64,000 bases of DNA from an uncultured Pseudomonadales bacterium (GCA_947494095.1 CANLTI010000021.1:1-64000), one strand, 5' to 3'. Counted from the first letter of the stretch, positions 8,549-17,796 are shown. Translations and numbers: made by a program. Notes: generated by a model not told the origin, from the sequence alone.

Positions 8549-9166
8549 ATGCCATCTATCATACCTTTTAGACAGGCTAAACCTACACCATACCCTAAGA
8601 GCTCTCAGGGTTTTACGCTTATGCAGGGCTTTACGCTTATGCAGGGCTTTATGCTTATAGAGTTGCTTGTGACTATTGTGTTGGCGGGGCTTTTATTGCT
8701 AGTGGCCCTACCTTTTACAAGCGAGTGGGTTACCCGTACCGATATAGAGCAAATGCAAAGTCGATTGCAGCAAGCCATTGGCATTGCCAAGGCGCGAGCC
8801 ATGCAAAACCCTAAGGGTATTGCGCAGCCGCTACCGGTTGCAGTGGTATGTGCCGGCACCGACGGCCTCGGTAAGCCCGAGCTGACAGTGAGGCAGATTC
8901 CGAAAGGCTTAGCGGCTAATGTTGACCCTTGCACACTGGCTGACCCTGGTGATAAATTATGGGCAACCCATTACAGCCCAAAAGCGCAGTTGCGAAACAT
9001 AGCCGGTGCGCAGGCGCTGAGTTATTTATTTTTTGATAGTCGTGGTACGGTAGTGGCGAGTTATTGCCCACAACCCAATCAATGTGCAACAACTAACCAG
9101 CTGCAAGTAGTGGATGCAAAAGATCCGGGTAATGCCAATAAGGCAATCATTATTGCCTCTTTTTAA
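8549..9166 (+). CDS. GspH/FimT-like type IV pseudopilin
   Basis: 205 residues. A charged leader is followed by a prepilin-peptidase site, G-FMLIELLVTIVLAGLLLLV, with Glu at +5, the hallmark of type IV pilins and pseudopilins. The globular part contains two pairs of Cys and a FFDSRGT motif near the end, as in FimT/GspH minor pseudopilins. The leader is unusual: the hexapeptide QGFTLM occurs twice before the true site QGFMLI, from an 18-bp DNA triplication. Only the third copy has Glu at +5. It is a solitary gene, without neighbouring pilV, pilW or gsp genes. Confidence 0.75.
   Translation: MPSIIPFRQAKPTPYPKSSQGFTLMQGFTLMQGFMLIELLVTIVLAGLLLLVALPFTSEWVTRTDIEQMQSRLQQAIGIAKARAMQNPKGIAQPLPVAVVCAGTDGLGKPELTVRQIPKGLAANVDPCTLADPGDKLWATHYSPKAQLRNIAGAQALSYLFFDSRGTVVASYCPQPNQCATTNQLQVVDAKDPGNANKAIIIASF
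8606..8659. repeat. 18-bp triplication inside the pseudopilin leader
   Basis: Three in-frame copies of an 18-bp unit (CAGGGCTTTACGCTTATG, with one or two changes per copy) encode QGFTLM, QGFTLM and QGFMLI. The duplication multiplies the Gly-Phe cleavage-site motif of the prepilin leader. Confidence 0.9.
9142..9164 (+). terminator. Terminator overlapping the pseudopilin stop
   Basis: The stem GGCAAT / ATTGCC with a four-base loop is followed by TCTTTTT. The last codons of the pseudopilin form the hairpin and the stop codon TAA follows the T-run. Confidence 0.6.
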
Positions 9167-9428
9167 TATGGCATTAAAATCATTGATAGGGTTTTTAAGA
9201 GGGTTGATTTTACTGAGAGCGCTAGAGTAAAAATCCATATGTGTCTTATTACTTCTATTTTCCTGTCCTATACCGCCTTTTTTTAAACTTAAGTTTCGTT
9301 TCTTTTTTATGGCGCGTCGTTAAGCCATCATTCAGGCGGCTGGCTCTTATAATGCAGCCGTGAATATGGTCGCTTTTACCTTTAATAGTTTGCGACTCAG
9401 TTAATGACGGCTCAACACCGTGTTCATC

Positions 9429-9456
9429 TTTTTGTTGAATTTTGAAAAATTATAAT
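9429..9456 (+). promoter_or_regulatory. Candidate promoter of the OmpA-like gene
   Basis: TTTTTG and a perfect TATAAT are separated by 16 bases, 34 bases before the start codon. A Shine-Dalgarno AGGAG lies at 9479-9483. The -35 box is weak, so this is a candidate only. Confidence 0.35.
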
Positions 9457-9489
9457 TTAAAGATCCGATAGGACGATTAGGAGTCAACC

Positions 9490-10599
9490 ATGAAAACAAT
9501 GAATATTTTAAAAGCTGCGGTATCTGCAGTGACTTTAGGTGCAATGTGCCATGTGGCTGTTGCCAGCGATTTTGAAATTGGTATAGGCGCGCCTTATTAC
9601 GGTTTTGATAAAGAGACCAATTTAGAAGACAAAGTGGGCGTTAACCTGAATGCAGGCTACCGTTTTAATAAGCCTTTTGGTTTAGAGCTTTCTTATTCTC
9701 AAGTAGAGACTGACATTAATGGCGTAGACACTGACGTGGCTGATTTGCGTTTGGACGGTTTGTGGTATTTGGTCAATGAAGGCAAAATTTTACCCTATGC
9801 CGCGCTTGGTGTGGGTATGCTCGAGGCTGATGTGGATGGCTTTGACGCTGAAGACGAAGAGACTGTTAACTTTGGTTTAGGTGTTAAAACACATTTAAGT
9901 CAGCGTATTCGTGCACGCATTGACGGCCGTTGGTTACACGGTTTAGATTCGCATTCTAATCACAGTGTGATTACCCTTGGTTTAGGTTATGTATTTGGTG
10001 CTACTACATCAGCGCCTAAGGCTGTTGTTGCTGAGTTTACCGATAATGATAAAGACGGCGTAGAAGATTCAGCCGATATGTGCGCGAATACTCCGGCAGG
10101 CGTAAATGTTGATGCAAAAGGTTGTGCGTTAGATACTGACCGAGATGGCGTTGCTGATCATTTAGATAACTGTGCCGATACCGACAAAAAACTCAAAGTG
10201 GATGCCGCTGGTTGCCCGGTTGTATTAAGCGAAGATGTTTCTATTGACTTAAGCGTTAAATTTGCGAGCGGTAGCGATGTTGTTGATGCGGCTTACTTTG
10301 ATGAAATTCGTGGTGTAGCTCGCTTTATGGAGCAATACGAAAATAGTGAAGTTGTTATTGAAGGTCATACCGATACCAGTGGTTCTGCCGCCTTTAACAA
10401 AAAACTCTCGCAAAAACGTGCTAATGCAGTAGCAGCGTTGATTGTTGAGCAGTATGGTATTGAGTCTGATCGTGTTAAAGCGATGGGCTATGGTGAAGAG
10501 CAACCGCTTGTGACTGAAACGTCAAAAGCCGATCAAGCGACTAACCGTCGCGTTGTGGCTAAAGTTAGCGCTAAAAAAGAAGTGCTTGAAGTTAAATAA
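9490..10599 (+). CDS. OmpA/OprF-like outer membrane porin
   Basis: 369 residues. A Sec signal peptide ends near AVASDFEIGI. An eight-strand beta-barrel domain follows (to about residue 172, ending LGLGYVFG). Next come two thrombospondin-type-3 calcium loops (DNDKDGVEDSADMC and DTDRDGVADHLDNC), each followed by a Cys-containing AGC segment. The carboxy-terminal OmpA domain contains VVIEGHTDTSGSAAFNKKLS and binds peptidoglycan. This is the OprF-like arrangement: it anchors the outer membrane to the wall. The gene has its own candidate promoter and terminator, so it is probably monocistronic and highly expressed. Confidence 0.9.
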   Translation: MKTMNILKAAVSAVTLGAMCHVAVASDFEIGIGAPYYGFDKETNLEDKVGVNLNAGYRFNKPFGLELSYSQVETDINGVDTDVADLRLDGLWYLVNEGKILPYAALGVGMLEADVDGFDAEDEETVNFGLGVKTHLSQRIRARIDGRWLHGLDSHSNHSVITLGLGYVFGATTSAPKAVVAEFTDNDKDGVEDSADMCANTPAGVNVDAKGCALDTDRDGVADHLDNCADTDKKLKVDAAGCPVVLSEDVSIDLSVKFASGSDVVDAAYFDEIRGVARFMEQYENSEVVIEGHTDTSGSAAFNKKLSQKRANAVAALIVEQYGIESDRVKAMGYGEEQPLVTETSKADQATNRRVVAKVSAKKEVLEVK

Positions 10600-10641
10600 T
10601 TCACCACTATATAAGCTTACTCAGTAAGCGTTATCAATCAA

Positions 10642-10665
10642 AGGCGCTTTTACAGCGCCTTTTTT
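10642..10665 (+). terminator. Terminator of the OmpA-like gene
   Basis: The stem AGGCGC / GCGCCT with a TTTTACA loop is followed by six T residues. It lies 43 bases after the stop codon. Confidence 0.8.
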
Positions 10666-10697
10666 GTGTGTATTGGCAGTGTTTGTGTGAGTAAAAA

Positions 10698-11159
10698 ATG
10701 AAAATTTGGCCCTTTTGTGAGCGTTTTTACAGTCGCAAGCCCGTAGAAGCTTTATGCTTGCAGCTGCAAAACGAGTACGATATCAATGTGGGTTTAGTCA
10801 TTTGGTTGTGTTGGCATGTTGCGCATGGTCGATTTTTGAATGAGGCGGCTTTTATTGTTGCCAAGCGCGAGTCCCTAGGGGGCGATCACGACACGATTAC
10901 GCAATTGCGTGGCTTGAGAAAGACATTAAAATCGTCTCAGTTGGTTGATGGCTCTACCATCAAAAGTCACATATTGGCCGCTGAAATATTGCTAGAAAAG
11001 GCAATCTTGGAGCGATTGGAGTCAGAAATTGAGTTGCAGGAACTAATCCCTGATTCAGCTGCCTTTGGGTTGTTGGATTATTTGCATCAATATCAAGTGC
11101 CAGAGGCTGACCGAAGTACACAATTTTTGTATGCTAACGCCTTGGCATGCATCGCATGA
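10698..11159 (+). CDS. TIGR02444/DUF2390 family protein
   Basis: 153 residues, all-helical in appearance, with no signal or membrane segment. The amino-terminal FCERFYSRKPVEALCLQLQ and NVGLVIWLCWHV segments are typical of the TIGR02444 family, a small uncharacterised group common in gammaproteobacteria. Nothing in the surroundings suggests a function. It is preceded by the porin terminator, so it is transcribed separately. Confidence 0.75.
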   Translation: MKIWPFCERFYSRKPVEALCLQLQNEYDINVGLVIWLCWHVAHGRFLNEAAFIVAKRESLGGDHDTITQLRGLRKTLKSSQLVDGSTIKSHILAAEILLEKAILERLESEIELQELIPDSAAFGLLDYLHQYQVPEADRSTQFLYANALACIA

Positions 11160-11333
11160 TGATTGATATTTATTGCGCGTAAGGGTTGGCAGCTTGGCTC
11201 GTTAATGCGTTAATATGTCGCTCAACTATAGATTATGCATTTTTTATATTTAATATCGTTTTAATTGAGTTCACTTATTTTTAATTTGGTTTAACAGCCA
11301 GTTAGTAATGTTAATAAAATACAGGATAGATTT

Positions 11334-12140
11334 ATGAAGACGTTGTTTTCTTGCAAGAACACCCTCCTTGTGGCGGCGGTATCGGCTGCATTAATTACCA
11401 CCGGTTGTAATAAGCCTGCTGCACAAGCTGCTGCCCCCTCAGAAGTTGAACTCACCACTATCGAGCAAAAAGTGACTTACATTGTGGGTTACCGCATGGC
11501 CAAACAAGCGCAACAAGGCGAGTTTGCGTTAGATAAAACCGTGATGGGCATGGCAATCCAAGATGTAGCCAGTGAAAAAGAACCCCGCATTGCTCAAGAA
11601 GAGCAGCAAAAAATCATGATGGAGTTCCAAACTCAGCAAGAAGAAAAGCGTACCGCTGAAGCGAAAAAAGTTGGCGAAGAAAACTTATCTAAAGGCAAGG
11701 CCTTCTTAGATGAAAACGCCAAAAAAGATGGCGTTAAAGTGACTGAGTCTGGCCTGCAGTACAAAGTCATTAGCGCAGCCGAAGAAGGCGCCGCGTCACC
11801 TAAAGCTGAAGATACCGTTAAAGTGCATTATCACGGCACCTTAATTGACGGTACTGTTTTCGATAGTTCTAAAGATCGCGGCGAGCCCGTTAGCTTCCCT
11901 GTTTCAGGTGTTATCCAGGGTTGGGTTGAAGGTTTGCAGTTGATGAAACTAGGTGAAAAGTTTGAGTTGTATATTCCGGCTGAACTTGCCTATGGCGAAA
12001 ACGGCACAGGCCCAATTGGTCCTAACTCGGCATTAGTGTTTGAAGTTGAGTTGTTAGAGATCAACCCAGAAGCTCCCGCAGGTCATGGCGGTGCTCATGG
12101 TGGTGGTGCTCACGGCGACGCTGATCCGCACGCTCACTAA
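11334..12140 (+). CDS. FKBP-type peptidyl-prolyl isomerase lipoprotein (FkpA/Mip-like)
   Basis: 268 residues. The signal peptide ends in a lipobox (ITTGC), so the mature protein is probably a lipoprotein. A helical dimerisation region (about residues 40-125, with QEEKRTAEAKKVGEENLSKG) precedes the FKBP domain, which holds VKVHYHGTLIDGTVFDSS, VIQGWVEGL and IPAELAYG. Such proteins fold or chaperone envelope proteins. The carboxy tail is unusual: a Gly/His-rich run (GGAHGGGAHGDADPHAH) that could bind metal. A strong terminator follows. Confidence 0.88.
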   Translation: MKTLFSCKNTLLVAAVSAALITTGCNKPAAQAAAPSEVELTTIEQKVTYIVGYRMAKQAQQGEFALDKTVMGMAIQDVASEKEPRIAQEEQQKIMMEFQTQQEEKRTAEAKKVGEENLSKGKAFLDENAKKDGVKVTESGLQYKVISAAEEGAASPKAEDTVKVHYHGTLIDGTVFDSSKDRGEPVSFPVSGVIQGWVEGLQLMKLGEKFELYIPAELAYGENGTGPIGPNSALVFEVELLEINPEAPAGHGGAHGGGAHGDADPHAH

Positions 12141-12157
12141 GCTCTGTTGAATAAAAA

Positions 12158-12180
12158 AGCCCGATAATTCGGGCTTTTTT
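12158..12180 (+). terminator. Bidirectional-looking terminator after the FKBP gene
   Basis: The stem AGCCCGA / TCGGGCT with a TAAT loop is flanked by A-rich and T-rich runs (T6 on the right). It lies 18 bases after the stop. Confidence 0.85.
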
Positions 12181-12261
12181 ATGCCTGTATGTTTTGTAAC
12201 CCAATGACTTAGTTGCTCTCATCCAGTAGTATGATGTTTTTCTTTTTAAGTCATCCGCTTT

Positions 12262-13791
12262 ATGCCACAGTCTTATATCAAGCGTATATTAGATGCGCGT
12301 ATTTATGATCTTGCCGTAGAAACACCGCTCGATTCCACGCCATTATTGTGTGAAAAGACGCGTAATCATGTGTATTTGAAGCGTGAAGATCTGCAGCCGG
12401 TTTTTTCGTTTAAGCTTCGCGGCGCGTACAATAAGCTGCTCAAAATGCCCAAAGATGTGCGCGAGCGCGGCGTGATTTCTGCATCGGCGGGTAATCATGC
12501 TCAAGGCTTGGCTTACTCGGCCCGCCACCTTGGGGTGCCAGCGACCATTGTTATGCCGCAGACAACACCGGGTATTAAGGTGAATGCCGTTAAGCGCCAT
12601 GGTGCCAACGTGGTATTGCACGGTGATACCTATGATGAGGCATCTGATTTGGCTAAGCAGTTAGTCGAAGAAAAGGGCCTCACTTATATCGCGCCTTACG
12701 ATGATCCCGATGTTATTGCAGGTCAGGGCACCGTAGCTATGGAGTTGTTGCGCCAGCATACCTCTGATATTCATGCGGTTTTTATCCCTGTGGGCGGGGG
12801 TGGGTTGTGCGCAGGGATGGCGGCATATATTAAATATGTGCGCCCTGAAATCAAAGTCTACGCGGTCGAGCCCGAGGACGCAGCTTGCCTGAAGTTGGCC
12901 ATGGAGCAAAAAAAGCGAGCGATCTTACCGCAGGTAGGCATTTTTGCCGATGGGGTTGCCGTTGCGCAAATAGGCGAAGAAAACTATCGCGTATTAAAAG
13001 ACACTATTGATGGCGTTATTACGGTAACGACCGATGAGATTTGTGCGGCTATTAAAGATATCTTTGAAGATACGCGCTCGATTGCTGAGCCTGCTGGGGC
13101 TTGTGCGTTGGCCGGTCTCAAAAAATACGCACAAGAGACCGGTTGTGAAAATGAAACTTTAATTGCTGTACACAGTGGTGCCAATACTAATTTTGATCGG
13201 TTGCGCTACATCTCTGAGCGAACTGAAATTGGCGAGCGCCGAGAAGCGGTGTTAATGGTCACGATTCCTGAAAAACCCGGTGCCTATCTTACGTTTTGTG
13301 AATTACTGGGTAAGCGCAATATTACGGAGTTTAACTACCGTTATGCCGGCGGCGCAAAAGCAACGATTTTTGTGGGCCTGCAAATTACCCCGGCAAGTCA
13401 TGATAAAGAGGCGCTGCTAGCGCTGCTGGCAGGGCAAGGCTATGGCGTTATCGATATGACCGATAACGAGATGGCAAAATTGCATATTCGCCATCTTGTC
13501 GGTGGCCATGCCCCGGCCACGCTTAAGGATGAAGTGGTTTATCGCTTTGAGTTCCCTGAGCGCCCGGGGGCGCTATTAAAGTTTTTAACGCTATTGGCTA
13601 ATCGCTGGAACATATCGCTCTTTCATTATCGCAATCATGGTGCAGCCTATGGCCGCGTATTGGTGGGCTTGCAGGTAGCGCTGTCACAGCGGCCCGATGT
13701 TGAAAAAGCACTCAAAGCGTTAAATTACCCCTTTTGGGAAGAAACCAATAACCCTGCCTATCAGAAGTTTCTGGCCTCACTCGATCAATAA
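12262..13791 (+). CDS. ilvA: Threonine ammonia-lyase, biosynthetic
   Basis: 509 residues, the length of the biosynthetic enzyme with two regulatory ACT-like domains. PLP is bound by Lys51 in FSFKLRGAYNK, and the phosphate loop is VGGGGLCAG. The ACT-like regions begin near LMVTIPEKPGAYLTFCELLG and VVYRFEFPERPGALLKF. It deaminates threonine to 2-oxobutanoate, the first step to isoleucine; the ACT domains usually give isoleucine feedback control. A solitary gene, followed at once by repeat R2-1 and then by cysH on the opposite strand. Confidence 0.95.
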   Translation: MPQSYIKRILDARIYDLAVETPLDSTPLLCEKTRNHVYLKREDLQPVFSFKLRGAYNKLLKMPKDVRERGVISASAGNHAQGLAYSARHLGVPATIVMPQTTPGIKVNAVKRHGANVVLHGDTYDEASDLAKQLVEEKGLTYIAPYDDPDVIAGQGTVAMELLRQHTSDIHAVFIPVGGGGLCAGMAAYIKYVRPEIKVYAVEPEDAACLKLAMEQKKRAILPQVGIFADGVAVAQIGEENYRVLKDTIDGVITVTTDEICAAIKDIFEDTRSIAEPAGACALAGLKKYAQETGCENETLIAVHSGANTNFDRLRYISERTEIGERREAVLMVTIPEKPGAYLTFCELLGKRNITEFNYRYAGGAKATIFVGLQITPASHDKEALLALLAGQGYGVIDMTDNEMAKLHIRHLVGGHAPATLKDEVVYRFEFPERPGALLKFLTLLANRWNISLFHYRNHGAAYGRVLVGLQVALSQRPDVEKALKALNYPFWEETNNPAYQKFLASLDQ

Positions 13792-13804
13792 TGGCTGGTG
13801 GTTA

Positions 13805-13983
13805 GGGACTAGGAAGAAATACATTACCTAAAAATACTTGTTTTTTGCTTCCTCTGCTATTTTATGATGTAACGGTAGAGTGTTGCTCAAAGCGTTACAT
13901 GCCCCGGCATGCGTCCCTTCGGGCGCCTTGCCGAGAAAGCAGAACGCTACGTCTAATTAGATAAACTATTATTGTCTCGCGCC
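13805..13983 (+). repeat. R2 repeat copy 1 (full length)
   Basis: The ends GGGACTAGG and CTCGCGCC are slightly diverged forms of the R2 inverted termini (GGGGCGAGG / CCTCGCCCC), flanked on both sides by TTA. The body carries the shared blocks TTGCTCAAAGCGTTACATGC, CCTTGCCGAGAAAGCAGAA and AAACTATTATTG. It fills the space between the convergent ilvA and cysH genes, where its hairpins could stop transcription from both sides. Confidence 0.8.
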
Positions 13984-14009
13984 TTAACAAAAAACGTTTT
14001 ACCGTGTGT

Positions 14010-14747
14010 TTATGTACCTTCCAGGTTTGTATTGTGCAGGCCGCATTCTTTTTTGGTGGCCTCCTCCCACCACCAGCGCCCTTCGCGTTCGTGCTGGTTG
14101 GGGCCTACAGGGCGGGTACACGGCTGGCAGCCGATTGAGATAAAGCCTTGGTCATGTAGGGTGTTGTAAGGCACTTCTAATGCGCGAATGTGCGTCCATA
14201 CATCATCCGAAGACCAGTTGGCAAGCGGGTTGTATTTGGTTAGGCTGCGGTTAGGTCCGGCAAATTTCTCATCGATTTGAATAATGGGAATCCCCATGCG
14301 TGTACCAGGGCTTTGATCTTTGCGCTGTCCTGTAATCCACGCGTCCATGTTGGCGAGTCTTCGCTTGAGCGGCTCTATTTTGCGAATGCCGCAACACTCT
14401 TGATGATTATCTTGATAAAAGCTAAAGAAGCCTTTTTCGGTGGTGAGTGCTTGCACCGCAGAGGCTTGTGGGGCGAGCACTTCGATATTGATTTTGTAGT
14501 ATTCGCGCACGCGGTCAATAAATTGGTAGGTCTCGGGGTGCAGGCGGCCTGTATCTAGAGTAAAAACCTGCACGTCTGGGCGCAGTTTACTGGCGATGTC
14601 AATCAGTGCGACGTCTTCGGCGCCACTAAAAGAAATGGCGATATTTTCGTGTTGCGCAAAGGCGTATTCAATAATTTGGCGCGGGCTTTTGGCTTGGAGT
14701 TGCGTGTCGAGCTCACTAAAATCTGGGCTTTGATCCGTAGCAATCAT
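14010..14747 (-). CDS. cysH: Phosphoadenylyl/adenylyl-sulfate reductase
   Basis: 245 residues of the PAPS/APS reductase family. It has [13 protein letters not shown], the nucleotide-loop motif with [12 protein letters not shown], and the catalytic ECG-like carboxy tail (KKECGLH). It also holds a CC pair (ECCGIRK, about residue 117) and a CxxC pair (IGCQPC, about residue 205). Those four Cys ligate a [4Fe-4S] cluster in APS reductases and are absent from E. coli PAPS reductase, so I expect APS to be the substrate and thioredoxin the donor. It makes sulfite for cysteine synthesis. It stands alone here. Confidence 0.9.
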   Translation of the reverse strand: MIATDQSPDFSELDTQLQAKSPRQIIEYAFAQHENIAISFSGAEDVALIDIASKLRPDVQVFTLDTGRLHPETYQFIDRVREYYKINIEVLAPQASAVQALTTEKGFFSFYQDNHQECCGIRKIEPLKRRLANMDAWITGQRKDQSPGTRMGIPIIQIDEKFAGPNRSLTKYNPLANWSSDDVWTHIRALEVPYNTLHDQGFISIGCQPCTRPVGPNQHEREGRWWWEEATKKECGLHNTNLEGT

Positions 14748-15019
14748 AAGGGTCTCTGGCTGGTTGTGTTAAAAGGTAGAGCATACCAAATTACCGGAGC
14801 TCACCCAAATGTTGCTTTAGATGTCATTTTGTCGGATGTAGTTGCTTGCTCATCAAAAGTTTGAGCATTCTCTCGCGCAAAGTGGGTTTTGGGCTATTCT
14901 TGTTTTATGGCACAACAGGCGGTATCACTGAAAAGTTACTTTAGCTGAATCGGCGTTCATGCGTTGTTGAATCAGGCCATTACATTTTTTGATTGAGTCT
15001 TTAAAGGTGGATACAACCC

Positions 15020-15325
15020 ATGGCAATAAATTCTTCTGTTTCTGGTGACGGCAAAACATTAATGATTGAAGTCGACGGTCGCTTTGATGCAAGTTCTTTA
15101 GATGAGTTTCGCAGTTGCTACGAAGGTGGCCAAAGTGCACTAGCAGGTTATGAGGTGAATTTACGTAAAGCTGAATATTTAGACAGCTCAGCGCTAGGGA
15201 TGCTACTGGTTTTGCGTGATTATGCCGGTGGAGATAAAGCAGAAATTACAATTTCAAACTGTTCGCCAGAGGTGAAAAAAATATTTGCAATTTCGAGTTT
15301 TGAAAAATTATTTAGTATTCAATAA
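15020..15325 (+). CDS. hsbA: STAS-domain anti-sigma factor antagonist (HsbA-like)
   Basis: 101 residues forming one STAS domain. The conserved phosphorylatable serine region is AEYLDSSALGMLL, with Ser56/Ser57. It is followed by a REC-PP2C-HATPase gene and an Hpt gene, the same trio as HsbA-HsbR-HptB of Pseudomonas aeruginosa. There HsbA, depending on its phosphorylation, binds the anti-sigma factor FlgM or acts on a diguanylate cyclase, and so switches between swimming and biofilm. The place next to the flagellar operon supports the same role. The symbol is given by analogy. Confidence 0.75.
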   Translation: MAINSSVSGDGKTLMIEVDGRFDASSLDEFRSCYEGGQSALAGYEVNLRKAEYLDSSALGMLLVLRDYAGGDKAEITISNCSPEVKKIFAISSFEKLFSIQ

Positions 15326-15477
15326 ATCATGGCATTCTAAATATTGTATGTATCCGTAATTATTGATCAGGTGCTTGGTCGTTATATTTTTTTGAAATAT
15401 TTAAAATTCCTTAAGGGTGATGCGTCAATCACTTGATGCATTGCTGCCTCACAATAAAAATACCTAAGGGCTGATGC

Positions 15478-17250
15478 ATGAACTCTGTTAAAACTACGGA
15501 TTCTGTTAATGACGTGGCGCCTGTCAAAAATAGCAGTAAGGCTAAAATTAAAATATTAGTGGCAGAAGACTCTGCCGTTGATCGCATGATTTTAGAATGC
15601 ATGCTAAAAAAAGATGGCTATAACGTAATATTAGCGGAAGATGGCGTTGAGGCGGTTGAAAAATTTGAGCAAGAAAACCCCGATCTTGTTTTTTTAGATG
15701 TATTAATGCCCAATCTTAACGGCATGGAGGCCGCGAAAAAAATACGTGCGCTATCGGGTGATCTATTTACCCCTATTGTTTTTTTAACGTCTTTAGTCGA
15801 TACCGAATCTTTGGTGACTTGCTTGGAGTCTGGTGGCGATGACTTTTTATCAAAACCTTATAATGCCATTATTATTGAAGCTAAAATTAAAGCTTTTTAT
15901 CGCATGCGTGAAATGAACCAAACCATGGTGCGCCAGCGAGACCAAATCGAATTGAATAATAAACACCTCATGCAAGAGCAAGAGGTTGCCAAGCAAGTGT
16001 TCGATAAAATCACCCATGCCGGCACCTTGGATTTGCCTATTATTAAATATTACATGTCGGCATTGGCAGTGTTTAATGGCGATGTTTTATTGGCTGATTT
16101 AAGCCCTACAGGTAGTTTGCTAATGCTACTAGGCGACTTTACTGGTCACGGTCTACCAGCGGCTATTGGCTCAATGCCATTGGCTTCTATATTTCATGGT
16201 ATGGCCAGAAAAGGTTTTAGTATTGGTGATATTATTCGTGAAATCAATGGCAAGCTTTATCATACTTTACCTGTAGGCTTATTTTGTTGTGCAACAGCGG
16301 TCGATTTAAGTTTCCATAAGAAGCGTGCCTTAATATGGTCGGGTGGGTTACCTGAGGGGGGGATTTATCGAGCGGCGTCTCAACGTTTTGATGTTCTTAA
16401 ATCAGGTAATTTGCCGTTAGGTGTATTGTCTAATCGCGAATTTAACCATACGCCAATACGCTATGAAATGAATGAAGGCGATGAATTATTTTTGTGGTCA
16501 GATGGTATTATTGAAGCGCGAAAACCTGAGGGCGAAATGTTTGGCGAAGAGCGACTCAATGCATTGCTTCATGCCAAGAGCCCTGTGGCTGATGTATTTG
16601 GTAATATATTAAAACAAGTACAAGAGCATATTGGCGATAGCGATGGTGATGATGATGTTTCTATGGTTTCCTTGGCCATGCCTAATGAAAATGTGGCCCA
16701 AAAAATATTATTGAGTGCACCCAAGTCGAGGGGGAGCTTGGCTGACTGGGCCATGACATTGCGCCTAAACACCTCGTCACTAAAAACCTTTGATCCTTTG
16801 CCTTTATTGTTAAATGTTATTTCCGAAGTTCCACATCTACGCCAGAGTAGCTCGGTGTTGTATACGGTTTTGTCTGAGCTATTTAATAACGCTGTGGAGC
16901 ACGGCGTATTAAATTTATCCTCACAGCTTAAATCATCGCCAGAAGGCTTTGTTGAATATTATCGCTTGCGCAAAGAGGGCTTGGCTGAGTTGGTCGAGGG
17001 TTGGGTGACCATTGATTTTGAACATCAACTAGAAGAAGGTGCCGACGGTGGTGTTTTAACTATCCGCTTTACCGATAGTGGCAGTGGCTTTGTTAAGGAA
17101 AATGATATTGAGCGTACTGCCGAGGGCAATTTGCACCCCAATTATTATGGTCGTGGGCTACAGCTGATAGAGTCCATTTGTGAAAAACTGACGATCAATG
17201 TACCGGGTAACAAAGTTGAAGCTATTTTTAGGTGGAGCACAGATGATTAG
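15478..17250 (+). CDS. hsbR: Response regulator with PP2C phosphatase and HATPase domains (HsbR-like)
   Basis: 590 residues in three domains. REC comes first (residues 25-140; phosphoacceptor Asp74 in VFLDVLMPN, Lys in FLSKPYN). A SpoIIE/RsbU-type PP2C phosphatase follows (about 190-405, with LLMLLGDFTGHGLPAAI and ELFLWSDGIIEARKP), then a GHKL anti-sigma kinase-like domain (about 430-588, with LSELFNNAVEHGVL and GRGLQLI). In Pseudomonas HsbR receives phosphate from HptB and works both as phosphatase and as kinase on HsbA. The presence of all three domains supports this assignment. The ATG at 15478 starts just before the REC domain. Confidence 0.85.
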   Translation: MNSVKTTDSVNDVAPVKNSSKAKIKILVAEDSAVDRMILECMLKKDGYNVILAEDGVEAVEKFEQENPDLVFLDVLMPNLNGMEAAKKIRALSGDLFTPIVFLTSLVDTESLVTCLESGGDDFLSKPYNAIIIEAKIKAFYRMREMNQTMVRQRDQIELNNKHLMQEQEVAKQVFDKITHAGTLDLPIIKYYMSALAVFNGDVLLADLSPTGSLLMLLGDFTGHGLPAAIGSMPLASIFHGMARKGFSIGDIIREINGKLYHTLPVGLFCCATAVDLSFHKKRALIWSGGLPEGGIYRAASQRFDVLKSGNLPLGVLSNREFNHTPIRYEMNEGDELFLWSDGIIEARKPEGEMFGEERLNALLHAKSPVADVFGNILKQVQEHIGDSDGDDDVSMVSLAMPNENVAQKILLSAPKSRGSLADWAMTLRLNTSSLKTFDPLPLLLNVISEVPHLRQSSSVLYTVLSELFNNAVEHGVLNLSSQLKSSPEGFVEYYRLRKEGLAELVEGWVTIDFEHQLEEGADGGVLTIRFTDSGSGFVKENDIERTAEGNLHPNYYGRGLQLIESICEKLTINVPGNKVEAIFRWSTDD

Positions 17251-17463
17251 CTTGGTAGCAAGCTATAAAATGTAAGAACGATGTTAGCCGCTTGTAGGTT
17301 CAGCCGCTCCTAGCTAGCGCTCTCAAGGCTAATTGCATGATTGGCTCGCTAAGTTGCCAGTACTGTGTTGGGCTCGATATTACGGTGAGCGCAATAGCGG
17401 CCATTTTATTCGCTGAAGCACTCTGCATTAAGGTGATATATCAATAATAATGAGGGTCTGTAA

Positions 17464-17796
17464 ATGACTGAGGCAGTAAACTTAGAGGTGCTAGATGAGC
17501 TTAAAGAGCTTTTGGATGATGGCTTTCCAATGCTAGTTGAGCGGTTTGTTGATGATGGTCAAGAGCGCGTAGATAAAATAATGTTGGCCCTTGATGAGCA
17601 AGATTCGCAATTGTTGTATACCGAAGCGCATGGTTTAAAAGGGAGTAGCCGTAATATGGGGGCTGGACCTTTAGCCGATATTTGTGGGCAGTTGGAAGCC
17701 ATGGGGCATGCGGATGATTTAGCTTCTGCAAAGACAATTGTTGCCGCTTTAAAGACAGAGTTTTCCGCTGCTTGCCAAGTGATTGTTAATCATTAA
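17464..17796 (+). CDS. hptB: Histidine phosphotransfer protein (HptB-like)
   Basis: 110 residues, one Hpt four-helix domain. The phosphoacceptor is His56 in EAHGLKGSSRNMGA. In the HptB pathway several hybrid sensor kinases pass phosphate through this protein to HsbR. It follows hsbR with a 213-base gap, so it may have its own promoter. It is the last gene before repeat R1-B and fliK. Confidence 0.8.
   Translation: MTEAVNLEVLDELKELLDDGFPMLVERFVDDGQERVDKIMLALDEQDSQLLYTEAHGLKGSSRNMGAGPLADICGQLEAMGHADDLASAKTIVAALKTEFSAACQVIVNH

Noticed and set aside
14909-14930. Sigma-54 promoter before hsbA (TGGCACAACAGGCGGT)
   Set aside because: The -24 block fits but no GC lies ten bases after GG, so the -12 element is missing.
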